35,452 nt of DNA from Streptomyces olivochromogenes. Its GTDB lineage: Bacteria > Actinomycetota > Actinomycetes > Streptomycetales > Streptomycetaceae. The stretch lies in the NCBI RefSeq assembly GCF_021538895.1, contig NZ_JADDRL010000095.1, positions 1-35,452 of the forward strand, given 5' to 3'. A program made the translations under genes and the position numbers. Below are positions 17,055 to 26,158 of the stretch, piece after piece (position 1 is the first letter of the stretch; every line of letters begins with the position of its first letter). The notes below the pieces were generated by a model. That model did not search any database. It was not told where the DNA came from and worked only from the letters and a program-made list of their open reading frames with translations.

Positions 17055-19726
17055 TGGAGTCGGCCGAGATTCGCCGCCGCTGGTTGAGCTTCTTCGAGGA
17101 GCGCGGTCACACCGTCGTTCCTTCGGCGTCGCTCATCGCGGACGACCCGACTCTGCTCCTCGTCCCGGCCGGCATGGTGCCCTTCAAGCCCTACTTCCTC
17201 GGTGAGGTCAAGCCGCCCTTCCCGCGCGCCACCAGCGTGCAGAAGTGCGTGCGCACGCCCGACATCGAAGAGGTCGGCAAGACCACCCGCCACGGCACGT
17301 TCTTCCAGATGTGCGGCAACTTCTCCTTCGGCGACTACTTCAAGGAAGGCGCCATCAAGTACGCCTGGGAGCTGCTCACCAGCCCCCAGGACAAGGGTGG
17401 TTACGGCCTTGAGCCGGAGAAGCTCTGGATCACCGTCTACAAGGACGACGACGAGGCCGAGCGCATCTGGCACGACGTCGTCGGCGTGCCGAAGGAGCGC
17501 ATCCAGCGCCTCGGCATGAAGGACAACTACTGGTCCATGGGCGTCCCCGGCCCCTGCGGCCCCTGCTCCGAGATCAACTACGACCGCGGCCCCGAGTTCG
17601 GCGTCGAGGGCGGCCCCGCCGTCAACGACGAGCGGTACGTGGAGATCTGGAACCTCGTCTTCATGCAGTACGAGCGGGGCGAGGGCACCAGCAAGGACAA
17701 CTTCGAGATCCTCGGCGAACTGCCCAGCAAGAACATCGACACGGGCCTCGGCCTGGAGCGTCTCGCCATGATTCTGCAGGGCGTGCAGAACATGTACGAG
17801 ATCGACACCTCCATGGCCGTGATCAACAAGGCCACCGAGCTGACCGGCGTGGCCTACGGCGACGCCCACGCCTCGGACGTCTCGCTGCGCGTGGTCACCG
17901 ACCACATGCGCACCTCCGTGATGCTCATCGGCGACGGCGTCACCCCCGGCAACGAGGGCCGCGGCTACGTCCTGCGCCGCATCATGCGCCGCGCCATCCG
18001 CAACATGCGCCTGCTCGGCGCCACCGGCCCGGTCGTCCTCGACCTGATCGAGACCGTGATCCGGATGATGGGCCAGCAGTACCCGGAGCTGGTCACCGAC
18101 CGCGAGCGCATCGAGAAGGTCGCCGTCGCCGAGGAGAACGCCTTCCTCAAGACGCTGAAGGCCGGCACCAACATCCTCGACACCGCCGTGACCGAGACCA
18201 AGGCCGCCGGCGGCACGGTCCTGGCCGGCGACAAGGCCTTCCTGCTCCACGACACCTGGGGCTTCCCGATCGACCTCACCCTGGAGATGGCCGCCGAGCA
18301 GGGCCTGTCCGTGGACGAGGACGGCTTCCGCCGTCTGATGAAGGAGCAGCGGGAGCGCGCCAAGGCCGACGCCCAGGCCAAGAAGACCGGCCACGCCGAC
18401 ATGGGCGCCTACCGCGAGATCGCCGACAAGGCCGGTGCCACCGACTTCATCGGCTACGCGGACACCGAGGGCGAGACCACCGTCGTCGGCATCCTCGTCG
18501 ACGGCGTCTCCTCCCCGGCCGCCACCGAGGGCGACGAGGTCGAGATCGTCCTCGACCGCACCCCGTTCTACGCCGAGGGCGGCGGCCAGATCGGTGACAC
18601 CGGCCGGATCAAGGTCGACTCCGGTGCGGTCATCGAGATCCGCGACACCCAGAAGCCGGTCCCGGGCGTGTACGTCCACAAGGGCGTCGTCCAGGTCGGC
18701 GAGGTGACCGTCGGCGCCAAGGCCCACGCCTCGATCGACGGCCGCCGCCGCACGGCCATCGCCCGCGCCCACTCGGCCACGCACCTGACCCACCAGGCCC
18801 TGCGCGACGCCCTCGGCCCCACGGCCGCCCAGGCCGGTTCGGAGAACCAGCCCGGCCGCTTCCGCTTCGACTTCGGTTCCCCGTCCGCCGTTCCGACGGC
18901 CGTGATGACCGACGTCGAGCAGAAGATCAACGAGGTGCTCGCCCGCGATCTCGACGTGCACGCCGAGATCATGGGCATCGACGAGGCCAAGAAGCAGGGC
19001 GCCATCGCCGAGTTCGGCGAGAAGTACGGCGAGCGGGTCCGCGTCGTGACCATCGGCGACTTCTCCAAGGAGCTGTGCGGCGGCACGCACGTGCACAACA
19101 CCTCCCAGCTGGGCCTGGTGAAGCTGCTCGGCGAGTCGTCCATCGGCTCGGGTGTCCGTCGTATCGAGGCCCTCGTCGGCGTCGACGCCTACAACTTCCT
19201 CGCCCGTGAGCACACGGTCGTCGCCCAGCTCCAGGAGCTGATCAAGGGCCGCGCCGAGGAGCTCCCGGAGAAGGTCTCCGCCATGCTCGGCAAGCTGAAG
19301 GACGCCGAGAAGGAGATCGAGAAGTTCCGCGCCGAGAAGGTGCTGCAGGCCGCCGCCGGTCTCGTCGAGTCCGCCAAGGACATCCACGGTGTGGCCGTCG
19401 TCACCGGCCAGGTCCCGGACGGCACCACCCCGGACGACCTGCGCAGGCTGGTGCTCGACGTACGCGGCCGCATCCAGGGCGGCCGGGCCGCCGTGGTCGC
19501 CCTCTTCACGGTCAACAACGGCAAGCCGCTCACGGTCATCGCCACCAACGACGCCGCCCGCGAGCGCGGTCTCAAGGCCGGCGACCTGGTCCGCGCGGCC
19601 GCCAAGACCCTCGGTGGGGGCGGTGGCGGCAAGCCGGACGTCGCCCAGGGCGGCGGCCAGAACCCGGCCGCCGTCGGTGACGCCGTCGACGCCGTCGAGC
19701 GCCTCGTCGCCGAGACCGCCAAGTAA
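17054..19726 (+). CDS. alaS: Alanyl-tRNA synthetase
   Basis: This enzyme charges tRNA-Ala and clears mischarged Ser/Gly-tRNA-Ala. It has 890 residues, a full-length protein. The class II catalytic domain begins with the classic FFEERGHTVVPSASL and continues through TRHGTFFQMCGNFSFGDYFK. The editing domain has HSATH at 573-577 and the zinc/editing motif C675-GGT-H679. The C-terminal oligomerisation domain (C-Ala) has a Gly-rich stretch near 856-875 (GGGGGGKPDVAQGGG). The ATG at 17054 has GAGG at 17043-17046. The downstream ruvX starts 16 bp later. Confidence 0.97.
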   Translation: MESAEIRRRWLSFFEERGHTVVPSASLIADDPTLLLVPAGMVPFKPYFLGEVKPPFPRATSVQKCVRTPDIEEVGKTTRHGTFFQMCGNFSFGDYFKEGAIKYAWELLTSPQDKGGYGLEPEKLWITVYKDDDEAERIWHDVVGVPKERIQRLGMKDNYWSMGVPGPCGPCSEINYDRGPEFGVEGGPAVNDERYVEIWNLVFMQYERGEGTSKDNFEILGELPSKNIDTGLGLERLAMILQGVQNMYEIDTSMAVINKATELTGVAYGDAHASDVSLRVVTDHMRTSVMLIGDGVTPGNEGRGYVLRRIMRRAIRNMRLLGATGPVVLDLIETVIRMMGQQYPELVTDRERIEKVAVAEENAFLKTLKAGTNILDTAVTETKAAGGTVLAGDKAFLLHDTWGFPIDLTLEMAAEQGLSVDEDGFRRLMKEQRERAKADAQAKKTGHADMGAYREIADKAGATDFIGYADTEGETTVVGILVDGVSSPAATEGDEVEIVLDRTPFYAEGGGQIGDTGRIKVDSGAVIEIRDTQKPVPGVYVHKGVVQVGEVTVGAKAHASIDGRRRTAIARAHSATHLTHQALRDALGPTAAQAGSENQPGRFRFDFGSPSAVPTAVMTDVEQKINEVLARDLDVHAEIMGIDEAKKQGAIAEFGEKYGERVRVVTIGDFSKELCGGTHVHNTSQLGLVKLLGESSIGSGVRRIEALVGVDAYNFLAREHTVVAQLQELIKGRAEELPEKVSAMLGKLKDAEKEIEKFRAEKVLQAAAGLVESAKDIHGVAVVTGQVPDGTTPDDLRRLVLDVRGRIQGGRAAVVALFTVNNGKPLTVIATNDAARERGLKAGDLVRAAAKTLGGGGGGKPDVAQGGGQNPAAVGDAVDAVERLVAETAK

Positions 19727-19742
19727 GGATCGGTTCGGAATC

Positions 19743-20207
19743 ATGCGCAGAGGACGTCGACTCTCGATCGACGTCGGGGACGCCCGCATCGGGGTCGCCT
19801 CGTGCGACCCCGACGGGATCCTCGCCACCCCGGTGGAGACCGTCCCCGGGCGGGACATCCCGGCGGCCCACCGCCGGTTGAAGCAACTCGTCGAGGAATA
19901 CGAGCCGATCGAGGTCGTCGTCGGCCTCCCTCGCTCACTCAAGGGGGGCGAGGGCCCGGCCGCGGTGAAGGTCCGCGGCTTCGCCCAGGAACTCGCGCGC
20001 ATGATCGCGCCGATTCCGGTGAGACTCGTCGACGAGCGGATGACGACCGTGACGGCCAGTCAGGGACTGCGCGCTTCGGGCGTGAAATCCAAGAAGGGTC
20101 GGTCTGTCATCGATCAGGCGGCAGCTGTCATCATCCTGCAGCAGGCCTTGGAATCCGAACGGGTGTCAGGTAAAGCACCCGGCGAGGGCGTCGAAGTGGT
20201 CATCTGA
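19743..20207 (+). CDS. ruvX: Holliday junction resolvase-like protein RuvX (YqgF)
   Basis: The protein has 154 residues with an RNase H-like fold. Visible family motifs are LSIDVGDARIGVASCDP, VVVGLPRSLKGGEGPAA and VRLVDERMTTVTA, with the last acidic residue in SVIDQAAAVIILQ. YqgF proteins have been linked to Holliday-junction cleavage and, in E. coli, to 16S rRNA 5'-end maturation. The actual role here is not shown by sequence. The ATG at 19743 follows alaS by 16 bp. The alaS-ruvX-mltG order is widely conserved in actinobacteria and firmicutes. Confidence 0.93.
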   Translation: MRRGRRLSIDVGDARIGVASCDPDGILATPVETVPGRDIPAAHRRLKQLVEEYEPIEVVVGLPRSLKGGEGPAAVKVRGFAQELARMIAPIPVRLVDERMTTVTASQGLRASGVKSKKGRSVIDQAAAVIILQQALESERVSGKAPGEGVEVVI

Positions 20208-20329
20208 TCGCGATACGGTAACGTTCCGCGCGATGCGATGGTGTTTCGAACTGCCACCGCGCAGCAAGAGGCGGAACGGAAGCCGGCCCTCGGGCCGCGT
20301 GAGCGCCGCCTCGCGGCTCTAGGGGATAG

Positions 20330-22057
20330 ATGACTGAGTATGGCCGGGGCCAAGGCTCCGAACCGTGGCATCCGGAGGACCCGCTGTACGGGGACGCCGG
20401 ATGGGAAGGGCAGCAGGCTCATGTGGGCCGGCAAGCTGCCTACGGCGGCCAGCCGCAGCAGCAGTACCCGCAGCAGCCGCAGCACAACGAGTGGGACCAG
20501 GGGCAGCAGCCCGGATACGGCCAGCAGCAGTACCAGTACTACGACCAGCAGGGCCAGCAGTACGCCGGGCAAGGACAGCAGTACGCCGGACAGGGACAGC
20601 AGCAGTACGCGGCACAGGGCCAGCCGCAGTACACCCAGGGCAGCTGGGACGCGACCGGCACCCACGGGCACGTGCCCTACGCGGCCGACCCGGGTGACCC
20701 GTACGGCCAGCAGGCCGTGGCCTACGGCGGGGAGCAGCCCGACTACTACGGCACGCCCGACGCCTACCCGCCGCCGCAACCGCCCGGCCGTCGGCGCCCC
20801 GAGGCCGAGCCCAAACCGGAGGCCGACCCGGAGACCGACTGGGATCCCGGACCCGATCAGGGCGAGCACGCCTTCTTCTCGGGCGACGACGATGACGATG
20901 ACGACGAATTCGACGCCGACCCGAAGGGCCGACGCGGGCGGGGCAAGGCGGCCAAGGGCGGCAAGGGCGCCAAGAAGAAGCGGCGCAGCGGCTGCGCCTG
21001 CATGGTGGTCGTCCTGGTCTTCGGCGGCGGCCTGGGCGGTGTCGGATATTTCGGCTACAAGTTCTACCAGAACCGTTTCGGCGCTCCGGCGGACTACGCG
21101 GGCGCCGGAAACGGCGAAGAGGTCACGGTCGCCATTCCGAAGGGCGCCGGCGGCTGGGAGATCGGCCAGAAACTGAAGGACGCTGGCGTCGTCGAGAGCG
21201 CGGCCGCGTTCGTCTCCGCCCTGCAGGCGAACCCCCAGGGCAAGTCGCTCCAGGACGGTGTCTACACGCTGGAGAAGCAGATGTCCGCCGCGAGCGCGGT
21301 GGAACTGATGCTCAGCCCGAAGAGCCGCAGCAACCTGATCATCGCCGAGGGCCTGCGCAACACGGCGGTCTACGGCCTGATCGACAAGCGCCTCGGAGTG
21401 GCGAAGGGCACCACGGCGGGCATCGCGAAGAAGGACTACAAGCGCCTCGGCCTGCCCGCGTGGGCACTGAACCACGCGAACCTGAAGGATCCGCTGGAAG
21501 GATTCCTCTACCCCTCCAGCTACGCGGTCACCAAGGAGCAGAAGCCCGAGGCCGTCCTGAAGAACATGGTGTCCCAGGCCACCGCCAAGTACCAGGAACT
21601 GGGCGTGGAGAAGAAGGCCAAGGACCTCGGCCTCGACAGCCCCTGGCAGCTGCTCACCGTGGCGAGCCTGGTGCAGGCCGAGGGCACGAGCCACGACGAC
21701 TTCCGCAAGATGGCCGAGGTCGTCTACAACCGCCTCAAGCCCGACAACCCGCAGACCTACGGGCGGCTGGAGTTCGACTCCACGTACAACTACGTGAAGA
21801 ACCAGAGCAAGATCGACCTGAGCATCGCCGAGCTGCGCAAGTACAACAACCCGTACAACACGTACTACGTCAAGGGCCTGCCGCCCGGCCCCATCAGCAA
21901 CCCCGGCGAGGAGGCGCTCGCGGGCGCGCTCGACCCGACGGGCGACGGCTGGTACTACTTCATCTCCATGGACGGCAAGACCAGCAAGTTCACCAAGACG
22001 CTCGCGGACCACGAGAAGCTGGTCAACGAGTGGAATGCCTCGCGGAACAAGAACTGA
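20330..22057 (+). CDS. mltG: Endolytic transglycosylase MltG with long disordered N-terminus
   Basis: MltG cuts nascent peptidoglycan glycan strands at the outer face of the membrane. The protein has 575 residues. The first 222 are cytoplasmic and disordered: a Gln/Tyr/Gly-rich part with repeats of the QQYAGQG type (about 73-100), a Pro/Glu region, an Asp run DDDDDDDE, then a basic KGRRGRGKAAKGGKGAKKKRR stretch. One membrane segment (about 224-246) leads to the YceG/MltG domain. The catalytic Glu is E451 in ASLVQAEGTSHDDF, followed by MAEVVYNRL and KGLPPGPISNPG. The ATG at 20330 follows AGGGGA at 20321-20326, spaced rather closely. There are 122 bp between it and ruvX. Confidence 0.94.
   Translation: MTEYGRGQGSEPWHPEDPLYGDAGWEGQQAHVGRQAAYGGQPQQQYPQQPQHNEWDQGQQPGYGQQQYQYYDQQGQQYAGQGQQYAGQGQQQYAAQGQPQYTQGSWDATGTHGHVPYAADPGDPYGQQAVAYGGEQPDYYGTPDAYPPPQPPGRRRPEAEPKPEADPETDWDPGPDQGEHAFFSGDDDDDDDEFDADPKGRRGRGKAAKGGKGAKKKRRSGCACMVVVLVFGGGLGGVGYFGYKFYQNRFGAPADYAGAGNGEEVTVAIPKGAGGWEIGQKLKDAGVVESAAAFVSALQANPQGKSLQDGVYTLEKQMSAASAVELMLSPKSRSNLIIAEGLRNTAVYGLIDKRLGVAKGTTAGIAKKDYKRLGLPAWALNHANLKDPLEGFLYPSSYAVTKEQKPEAVLKNMVSQATAKYQELGVEKKAKDLGLDSPWQLLTVASLVQAEGTSHDDFRKMAEVVYNRLKPDNPQTYGRLEFDSTYNYVKNQSKIDLSIAELRKYNNPYNTYYVKGLPPGPISNPGEEALAGALDPTGDGWYYFISMDGKTSKFTKTLADHEKLVNEWNASRNKN
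20546..20625 (+). repeat. Low-complexity CAG-rich coding repeat in mltG
   Basis: Short imperfect repeats with a core like CAGCAGTACGCCGG are read as QQYAGQG units in the disordered N-terminus of MltG. Such codon-level repeats can change copy number between strains. Confidence 0.6.
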
Positions 22058-22078
22058 AGTCCGTGGCGACGCGGGCGA

Positions 22079-22084
22079 TATAAT
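22079..22084 (+). promoter_or_regulatory. Consensus -10 (TATAAT) upstream of aroE
   Basis: A perfect TATAAT lies 22 bp after the mltG stop, in a 135-bp gap. The best -35 (TGAAGT, 22055-22060, 18-bp spacer) overlaps the mltG stop and is weak. It suggests that the aro genes have their own promoter in addition to read-through from mltG. Confidence 0.5.
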
Positions 22085-22192
22085 CCGCACAGACCGTCGG
22101 CCAGCGGGTCTTCGGTCGATGAGCGGCGATGTCCCGATCCCCGCCGGGCGGGTGGCCGACGGGAGATCCGCGAGGCTCAAGGACGGGTTCCC

Positions 22193-23032
22193 ATGACATC
22201 ACGGGTAGTCGACGGCCGCCGGGCCGCCGTACTCGGTTCGCCCATCGCCCACTCCCTCTCCCCGGTGCTGCACCGGGCGGCCTACGACGCACTCGGGCTC
22301 AGCGCCTGGTCGTACGACCGCTTCGAGATCGACGAGGGCGCCCTGCCCGGCTTCTTCGAGGAGCTCGGTCCGGAGTGGGCGGGACTGTCGCTGACCATGC
22401 CGCTGAAGCGGGCGGTCATCCCGCTGGTGGACGAGGTCAGCGAGACGGCCGCCTCGGTCGACGCCGTCAACACGGTGGTCTTCACCGAGGACGGACGCCG
22501 CGTCGGCGACAACACCGACATCCCGGGCATCGTGGCCGCCCTGCGTGAGCACGGCATCGACCAGGTCGACTCCGCGGCGATCCTCGGCGCCGGCGCCACC
22601 GCCTCCTCGGCGCTGGCCGCCCTCGCCCGGATCTGCACCGGCGAGGTCGTCGCCTATGTGCGCAGCGAGGCCCGCGCCGCCGAGATGCGGCGGTGGGGCG
22701 AGCGGCTCGACGTCGAGGTCCATACGGCGGACTGGGCGGACGCGGCCCAGGCGCTGCGCGCCCCCCTGGTGATCGCCACCACGCCCGCGGGCACCACCGA
22801 CGCCCTCGCCGCCGCCGTACCGGAACGCCCCGCCACCCTCTTCGACGTGCTCTACGACCCCTGGCCCACCGAGCTGGCGGCCCGCTGGTCCATGTTCGGC
22901 GGCGCCGTCGTCAGCGGCCTCGACCTGCTCGTCCACCAGGCCGTCCTTCAGGTCGAGCGGATGACCGGACACACGCCCGCCCCGCTCGACGTCATGCGCA
23001 GGGCCGGGGAGAAGGCCCTCGCCGGGCGCTGA
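22193..23032 (+). CDS. aroE: Shikimate dehydrogenase
   Basis: This enzyme reduces 3-dehydroshikimate to shikimate with NADPH. It has 279 residues. The substrate site includes GSPIAHSLSP (15-24) and LTMPLKR with catalytic K72; the second catalytic residue is D109 in NTDIPG. The nucleotide loop is GAGATA (132-137), and the C-terminal GLDLLVHQAVLQVERMTG is conserved. The ATG at 22193 has AAGGA at 22179-22183. It is the first of four shikimate-pathway genes in a row and ends 165 bp before aroC. Confidence 0.93.
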   Translation: MTSRVVDGRRAAVLGSPIAHSLSPVLHRAAYDALGLSAWSYDRFEIDEGALPGFFEELGPEWAGLSLTMPLKRAVIPLVDEVSETAASVDAVNTVVFTEDGRRVGDNTDIPGIVAALREHGIDQVDSAAILGAGATASSALAALARICTGEVVAYVRSEARAAEMRRWGERLDVEVHTADWADAAQALRAPLVIATTPAGTTDALAAAVPERPATLFDVLYDPWPTELAARWSMFGGAVVSGLDLLVHQAVLQVERMTGHTPAPLDVMRRAGEKALAGR

Positions 23033-23197
23033 CGTCCGCCGCCGCGTCCGCCTGCTGGACCTTCGGCCGGGTCCGGCCCCCGGACGTGGGAGGATCGGAG
23101 GTGCCGGACCGGGGCCGCGCACCCGGTCGGGCCGTCGCCGTACGCGAGGACGCGCGTACGCAGGGCAGTACCAGGGCGCGAGCACTGAGGAGCATCG

Positions 23198-24382
23198 TTG
23201 AGCAGGCTGCGTTGGCTGACCGCGGGGGAGTCCCACGGTCCCGCACTTGTCGCGACGCTGGAGGGCCTTCCCGCCGGCGTGCCGATCACCACGGAGATGG
23301 TCGCCGACCACCTCGCGCGGCGGCGGCTCGGCTATGGACGCGGTGCGCGGATGAAGTTCGAGCGCGACGAGGTCACCTTCCTCGGCGGCGTCCGCCACGG
23401 CCTCACCCTCGGCTCCCCGGTCGCGATCATGGTCGGCAACACCGAGTGGCCCAAGTGGGAGCAGGTCATGGCGGCCGACCCGGTGGACCGCGAGATCCTC
23501 GACGGGCTGGCCCGCAACGCCCCCCTGACCCGCCCGCGTCCCGGCCACGCCGACCTCGCCGGCATGCAGAAGTACGGCTTCGACGAGGCCCGGCCGATCC
23601 TGGAGCGCGCCTCCGCGCGCGAGACCGCCGCCCGTGTGGCGCTCGGCGCCGTCGCCCGGTCGTACCTCAAGGAGACGGCCGGCATCGAGATCGTCTCGCA
23701 CGTCGTCGAGCTGTGCTCCGTGAAGGCCCCGCAGGGCGTGTACCCCACCCCGGCCGACGTCGAGAAGCTGGACGCCGACCCGCTGCGCTGCCTCGACGCG
23801 GACGTCTCGAAGGCGATGGTCGCGGAGGTCGACCAGGCCCACAAGGACGGCGACACGCTCGGCGGTGTGGTCGAGGTCCTGGCCTACGGCGTTCCGGTCG
23901 GCCTCGGTTCGCACGTGCACTGGGACCGCAAGCTGGACGCCCGGCTGGCCGGTGCCCTGATGGGCATCCAGGCGATCAAGGGCGTCGAGATCGGCGACGG
24001 CTTCGAGCTGGCCCGGGTGCCCGGCTCCAAGGCGCACGACGAGATCGTGAACACCCCCGAGGGCATCCGGCGCGTCTCCGGCCGCTCCGGCGGCACCGAG
24101 GGCGGCCTGTCCACGGGTGAGCTGCTGCGGGTGCGGGCCGCGATGAAGCCGATCGCGACCGTGCCGCGCGCCCTGAAGACCGTGGACGTGTCCACCGGCG
24201 AGGCCACCCAGGCCCACCACCAGCGCTCCGACGTCTCCGCCGTGCCGGCCGCCGGCATCGTCGCCGAGGCGATGGTCGCCCTTGTCCTCGCGGACGCGGT
24301 CGCGGAGAAGTTCGGCGGCGACAGCGTCCCCGAGACCCGCCGCAACGTGCGCTCCTACCTCGACAACCTCGCGATCCGGTGA
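23198..24382 (+). CDS. aroC: Chorismate synthase
   Basis: This enzyme converts EPSP to chorismate, the branch point for aromatic amino acids and many secondary metabolites, using reduced flavin. It has 394 residues. Signature regions are LTAGESHGPAL at the N-terminus, RPGHADL, the SGRSGGTEGG segment with its conserved Ser/Arg, and RSDVSAVPAAG near the end. The TTG at 23198 is the start, with GAGGAG 5 nt upstream (23187-23192). Its TGA overlaps the GTG of aroK by 4 bp, so the two are translationally coupled. Confidence 0.96.
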   Translation: MSRLRWLTAGESHGPALVATLEGLPAGVPITTEMVADHLARRRLGYGRGARMKFERDEVTFLGGVRHGLTLGSPVAIMVGNTEWPKWEQVMAADPVDREILDGLARNAPLTRPRPGHADLAGMQKYGFDEARPILERASARETAARVALGAVARSYLKETAGIEIVSHVVELCSVKAPQGVYPTPADVEKLDADPLRCLDADVSKAMVAEVDQAHKDGDTLGGVVEVLAYGVPVGLGSHVHWDRKLDARLAGALMGIQAIKGVEIGDGFELARVPGSKAHDEIVNTPEGIRRVSGRSGGTEGGLSTGELLRVRAAMKPIATVPRALKTVDVSTGEATQAHHQRSDVSAVPAAGIVAEAMVALVLADAVAEKFGGDSVPETRRNVRSYLDNLAIR

Positions 24383-24897
24383 GCGCCGTGCCTGTGGTCG
24401 TCCTGATCGGCCCGATGGGCGTCGGCAAGTCCACGATCGGCGAGCTGCTCGCCGAACGGCTCGGCGTCGGCTACCGCGACACCGACGAGGACATCGTGGC
24501 CGCCGAGGGCCGCGCCATCGCCGACATCTTCGTGGAGGACGGCGAACCCGCTTTCCGCGCGCTGGAGAAGCAGGCCGTGCGCCAAGCGCTCGCCGAGCAC
24601 GAGGGCGTCCTCGCGCTCGGCGGCGGCGCGATCCTCGACGCAGACACCCGCGCGCTGCTCGCCGGGCAGCGCGTGGTGTACCTCTCCATGGACGTCGAGG
24701 AGGCCGTCAGGCGCACCGGCCTGAACGCGGCCCGGCCGCTGCTCGCCGTCAACCCGCGCAAGCAGTGGCGCGAGCTGATGGAGGCGCGGCGGCACCTGTA
24801 CGAGGAGGTCGCCACGGCCGTCGTACCCACCGACGGCCGTACCCCCGAAGAGGTCACCCGAGCAGCGCTGGACGCACTGGAGTTGAAGGAAGCATGA
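24379..24897 (+). CDS. aroK: Shikimate kinase
   Basis: This enzyme phosphorylates shikimate at the 3-position using ATP. It has 172 residues. Walker A is GPMGVGKS (11-18). DTDEDIVAAEG carries the shikimate-binding Asp, FRALEKQAV supplies the conserved Arg/Glu, and LALGGGAI is the Walker B-like Gly-rich motif. The lid Arg is in GLNAARPLL. The GTG at 24379 overlaps the aroC stop (GTGA); GTG at 24388 is possible but less likely. The stop overlaps aroB by 4 bp. Confidence 0.95.
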   Translation: MSAVPVVVLIGPMGVGKSTIGELLAERLGVGYRDTDEDIVAAEGRAIADIFVEDGEPAFRALEKQAVRQALAEHEGVLALGGGAILDADTRALLAGQRVVYLSMDVEEAVRRTGLNAARPLLAVNPRKQWRELMEARRHLYEEVATAVVPTDGRTPEEVTRAALDALELKEA

Positions 24898-25985
24898 GCG
24901 AGGCAGTGACGCGGATCCAGGTCGGCGGTACGGCGGGCAGTGAGCCGTACGAGGTCCTGATCGGCCGTCAACTCCTGGGCGAACTGGGCGGATTGATCGG
25001 TGACCGGGTCAGGCGGGTGGCGGTGATCCACCCGGAGGCCCTCGCCGAGACCGGTGACGCGCTCCGCGACGACCTGGCCGGGCAGGGCTACGAGGCCGTC
25101 GCCATCCAGGTGCCCAACGCGGAGGAGGCCAAGACCGTCGAGGTCGCCGCCTACTGCTGGAAGGCGCTCGGCCAGTCCGGCTTCACCCGCAGCGACGTCA
25201 TCGTCGGCGTCGGCGGCGGCGCGACCACCGACCTGGCCGGGTTCGTGGCGGCGACCTGGCTGCGCGGGGTCCGCTGGATCGCGATCCCGACCACCGTGCT
25301 GGCCATGGTGGACGCGGCGGTCGGCGGCAAGACCGGCATCAACACGGCCGAGGGCAAGAACCTCGTGGGCGCCTTTCACCCCCCGGCGGGCGTGCTGTGC
25401 GACCTGGCCGCGCTGGAGTCGCTGCCCGTCAACGACTACGTCTCGGGCCTGGCGGAGATCATCAAGGCCGGTTTCATCGCCGACCCGGCGATCCTGGAGC
25501 TCATCGAGTCCGACCCGGAGGCGGCCCGGACGCCCGCGGGCCCGCACACGGCCGAGCTCATCGAGCGCTCGATCCGGGTCAAGGCGGAGGTCGTCTCCTC
25601 GGACCTGAAGGAATCCGGTCTGCGGGAGATCCTCAACTACGGCCACACGCTGGGCCACGCGATCGAGAAGAACGAGCGCTACAAGTGGCGGCACGGCGCG
25701 GCGGTCTCGGTCGGCATGCACTTCGCCGCCGAACTCGGCCGCCTGGCGGGCCGGCTGGACGACGCGACGGCCGACCGCCACCGCACCATCCTGGAGTCGG
25801 TCGGGCTGCCGCTGCACTACCGCTACGACCAGTGGCCCAAGCTGCTGGAGACGATGAAGGTCGACAAGAAGTCCCGCGGCGACCTGCTGCGCTTCATCGT
25901 CCTGGACGGGCTCGCCAAGCCCACCGTCCTGGAGGGACCGGACCCGGCCGTGCTCCTCGCCGCGTACGGCGAGGTCGGCCAGTAG
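24894..25985 (+). CDS. aroB: 3-dehydroquinate synthase
   Basis: This enzyme converts DAHP to 3-dehydroquinate in the second step of the shikimate pathway, with NAD and a divalent metal. It has 363 residues. The NAD-binding GGGATTDLAGFVAATWLRG, TTVLAMVDAAVGGKTGIN and the metal-ligand segments (GLAEIIKAG, LNYGHTLGHAIE, RWRHGAAVSVGM-like) are all present. The ATG at 24894 overlaps aroK by 4 bp and has AAGGA just upstream (24886-24890). It closes the aroE-aroC-aroK-aroB set. aroD/aroQ and aroA are not in this window. Confidence 0.96.
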   Translation: MSEAVTRIQVGGTAGSEPYEVLIGRQLLGELGGLIGDRVRRVAVIHPEALAETGDALRDDLAGQGYEAVAIQVPNAEEAKTVEVAAYCWKALGQSGFTRSDVIVGVGGGATTDLAGFVAATWLRGVRWIAIPTTVLAMVDAAVGGKTGINTAEGKNLVGAFHPPAGVLCDLAALESLPVNDYVSGLAEIIKAGFIADPAILELIESDPEAARTPAGPHTAELIERSIRVKAEVVSSDLKESGLREILNYGHTLGHAIEKNERYKWRHGAAVSVGMHFAAELGRLAGRLDDATADRHRTILESVGLPLHYRYDQWPKLLETMKVDKKSRGDLLRFIVLDGLAKPTVLEGPDPAVLLAAYGEVGQ

Positions 25986-26158
25986 GTCCGCGCGCGGTCC
26001 TTCCGCCCGGTTTCGTCGCGTGGCGCGGGCACTTCGGGCCGCCCTTGGCCGTTTCACCAAACGACGGCCGGGGACGGTACCGTTCGGTAGCGAGCGGGGT
26101 GCGTACGCACCCCGCTGCCAGCACCAATTGCCTGTAGCACGAGACGGAGTGGCACCGG
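25986..26158 (+). promoter_or_regulatory. Intergenic region with two perfect palindromes
   Basis: The sequence contains ACGGTACCGT (26074-26083) and a perfect 22-bp palindrome at 26094-26115 with half-site GCGGGGTGCGT. Both lie 45-85 bp before the next gene. The longer one, folded with a GTAC loop, would also make a 9-bp hairpin able to terminate aroB. Position and lack of a spacer fit an operator for a dimeric regulator equally well. The ribosome site is GGAG at 26146-26149. Confidence 0.5.

Noticed and set aside
19921..19960. Palindrome-like tract in ruvX resembling the repeat seen in relA
   Set aside because: It encodes GLPRSLKGGEGP, a conserved RuvX motif, so the symmetry follows from the protein sequence.
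16844..20002. A 1,052-codon open frame on the minus strand opposite alaS and ruvX
   Set aside because: It is the mirror of the alaS codon pattern in very GC-rich DNA: repetitive Val/Leu/Gly/Asp/Ala composition, no known domain, and no ribosome site. alaS on the other strand is unmistakable.
20114..22180. A 688-codon minus-strand frame opposite mltG
   Set aside because: Composition is that of an antisense shadow; MltG motifs and the catalytic Glu are on the plus strand.
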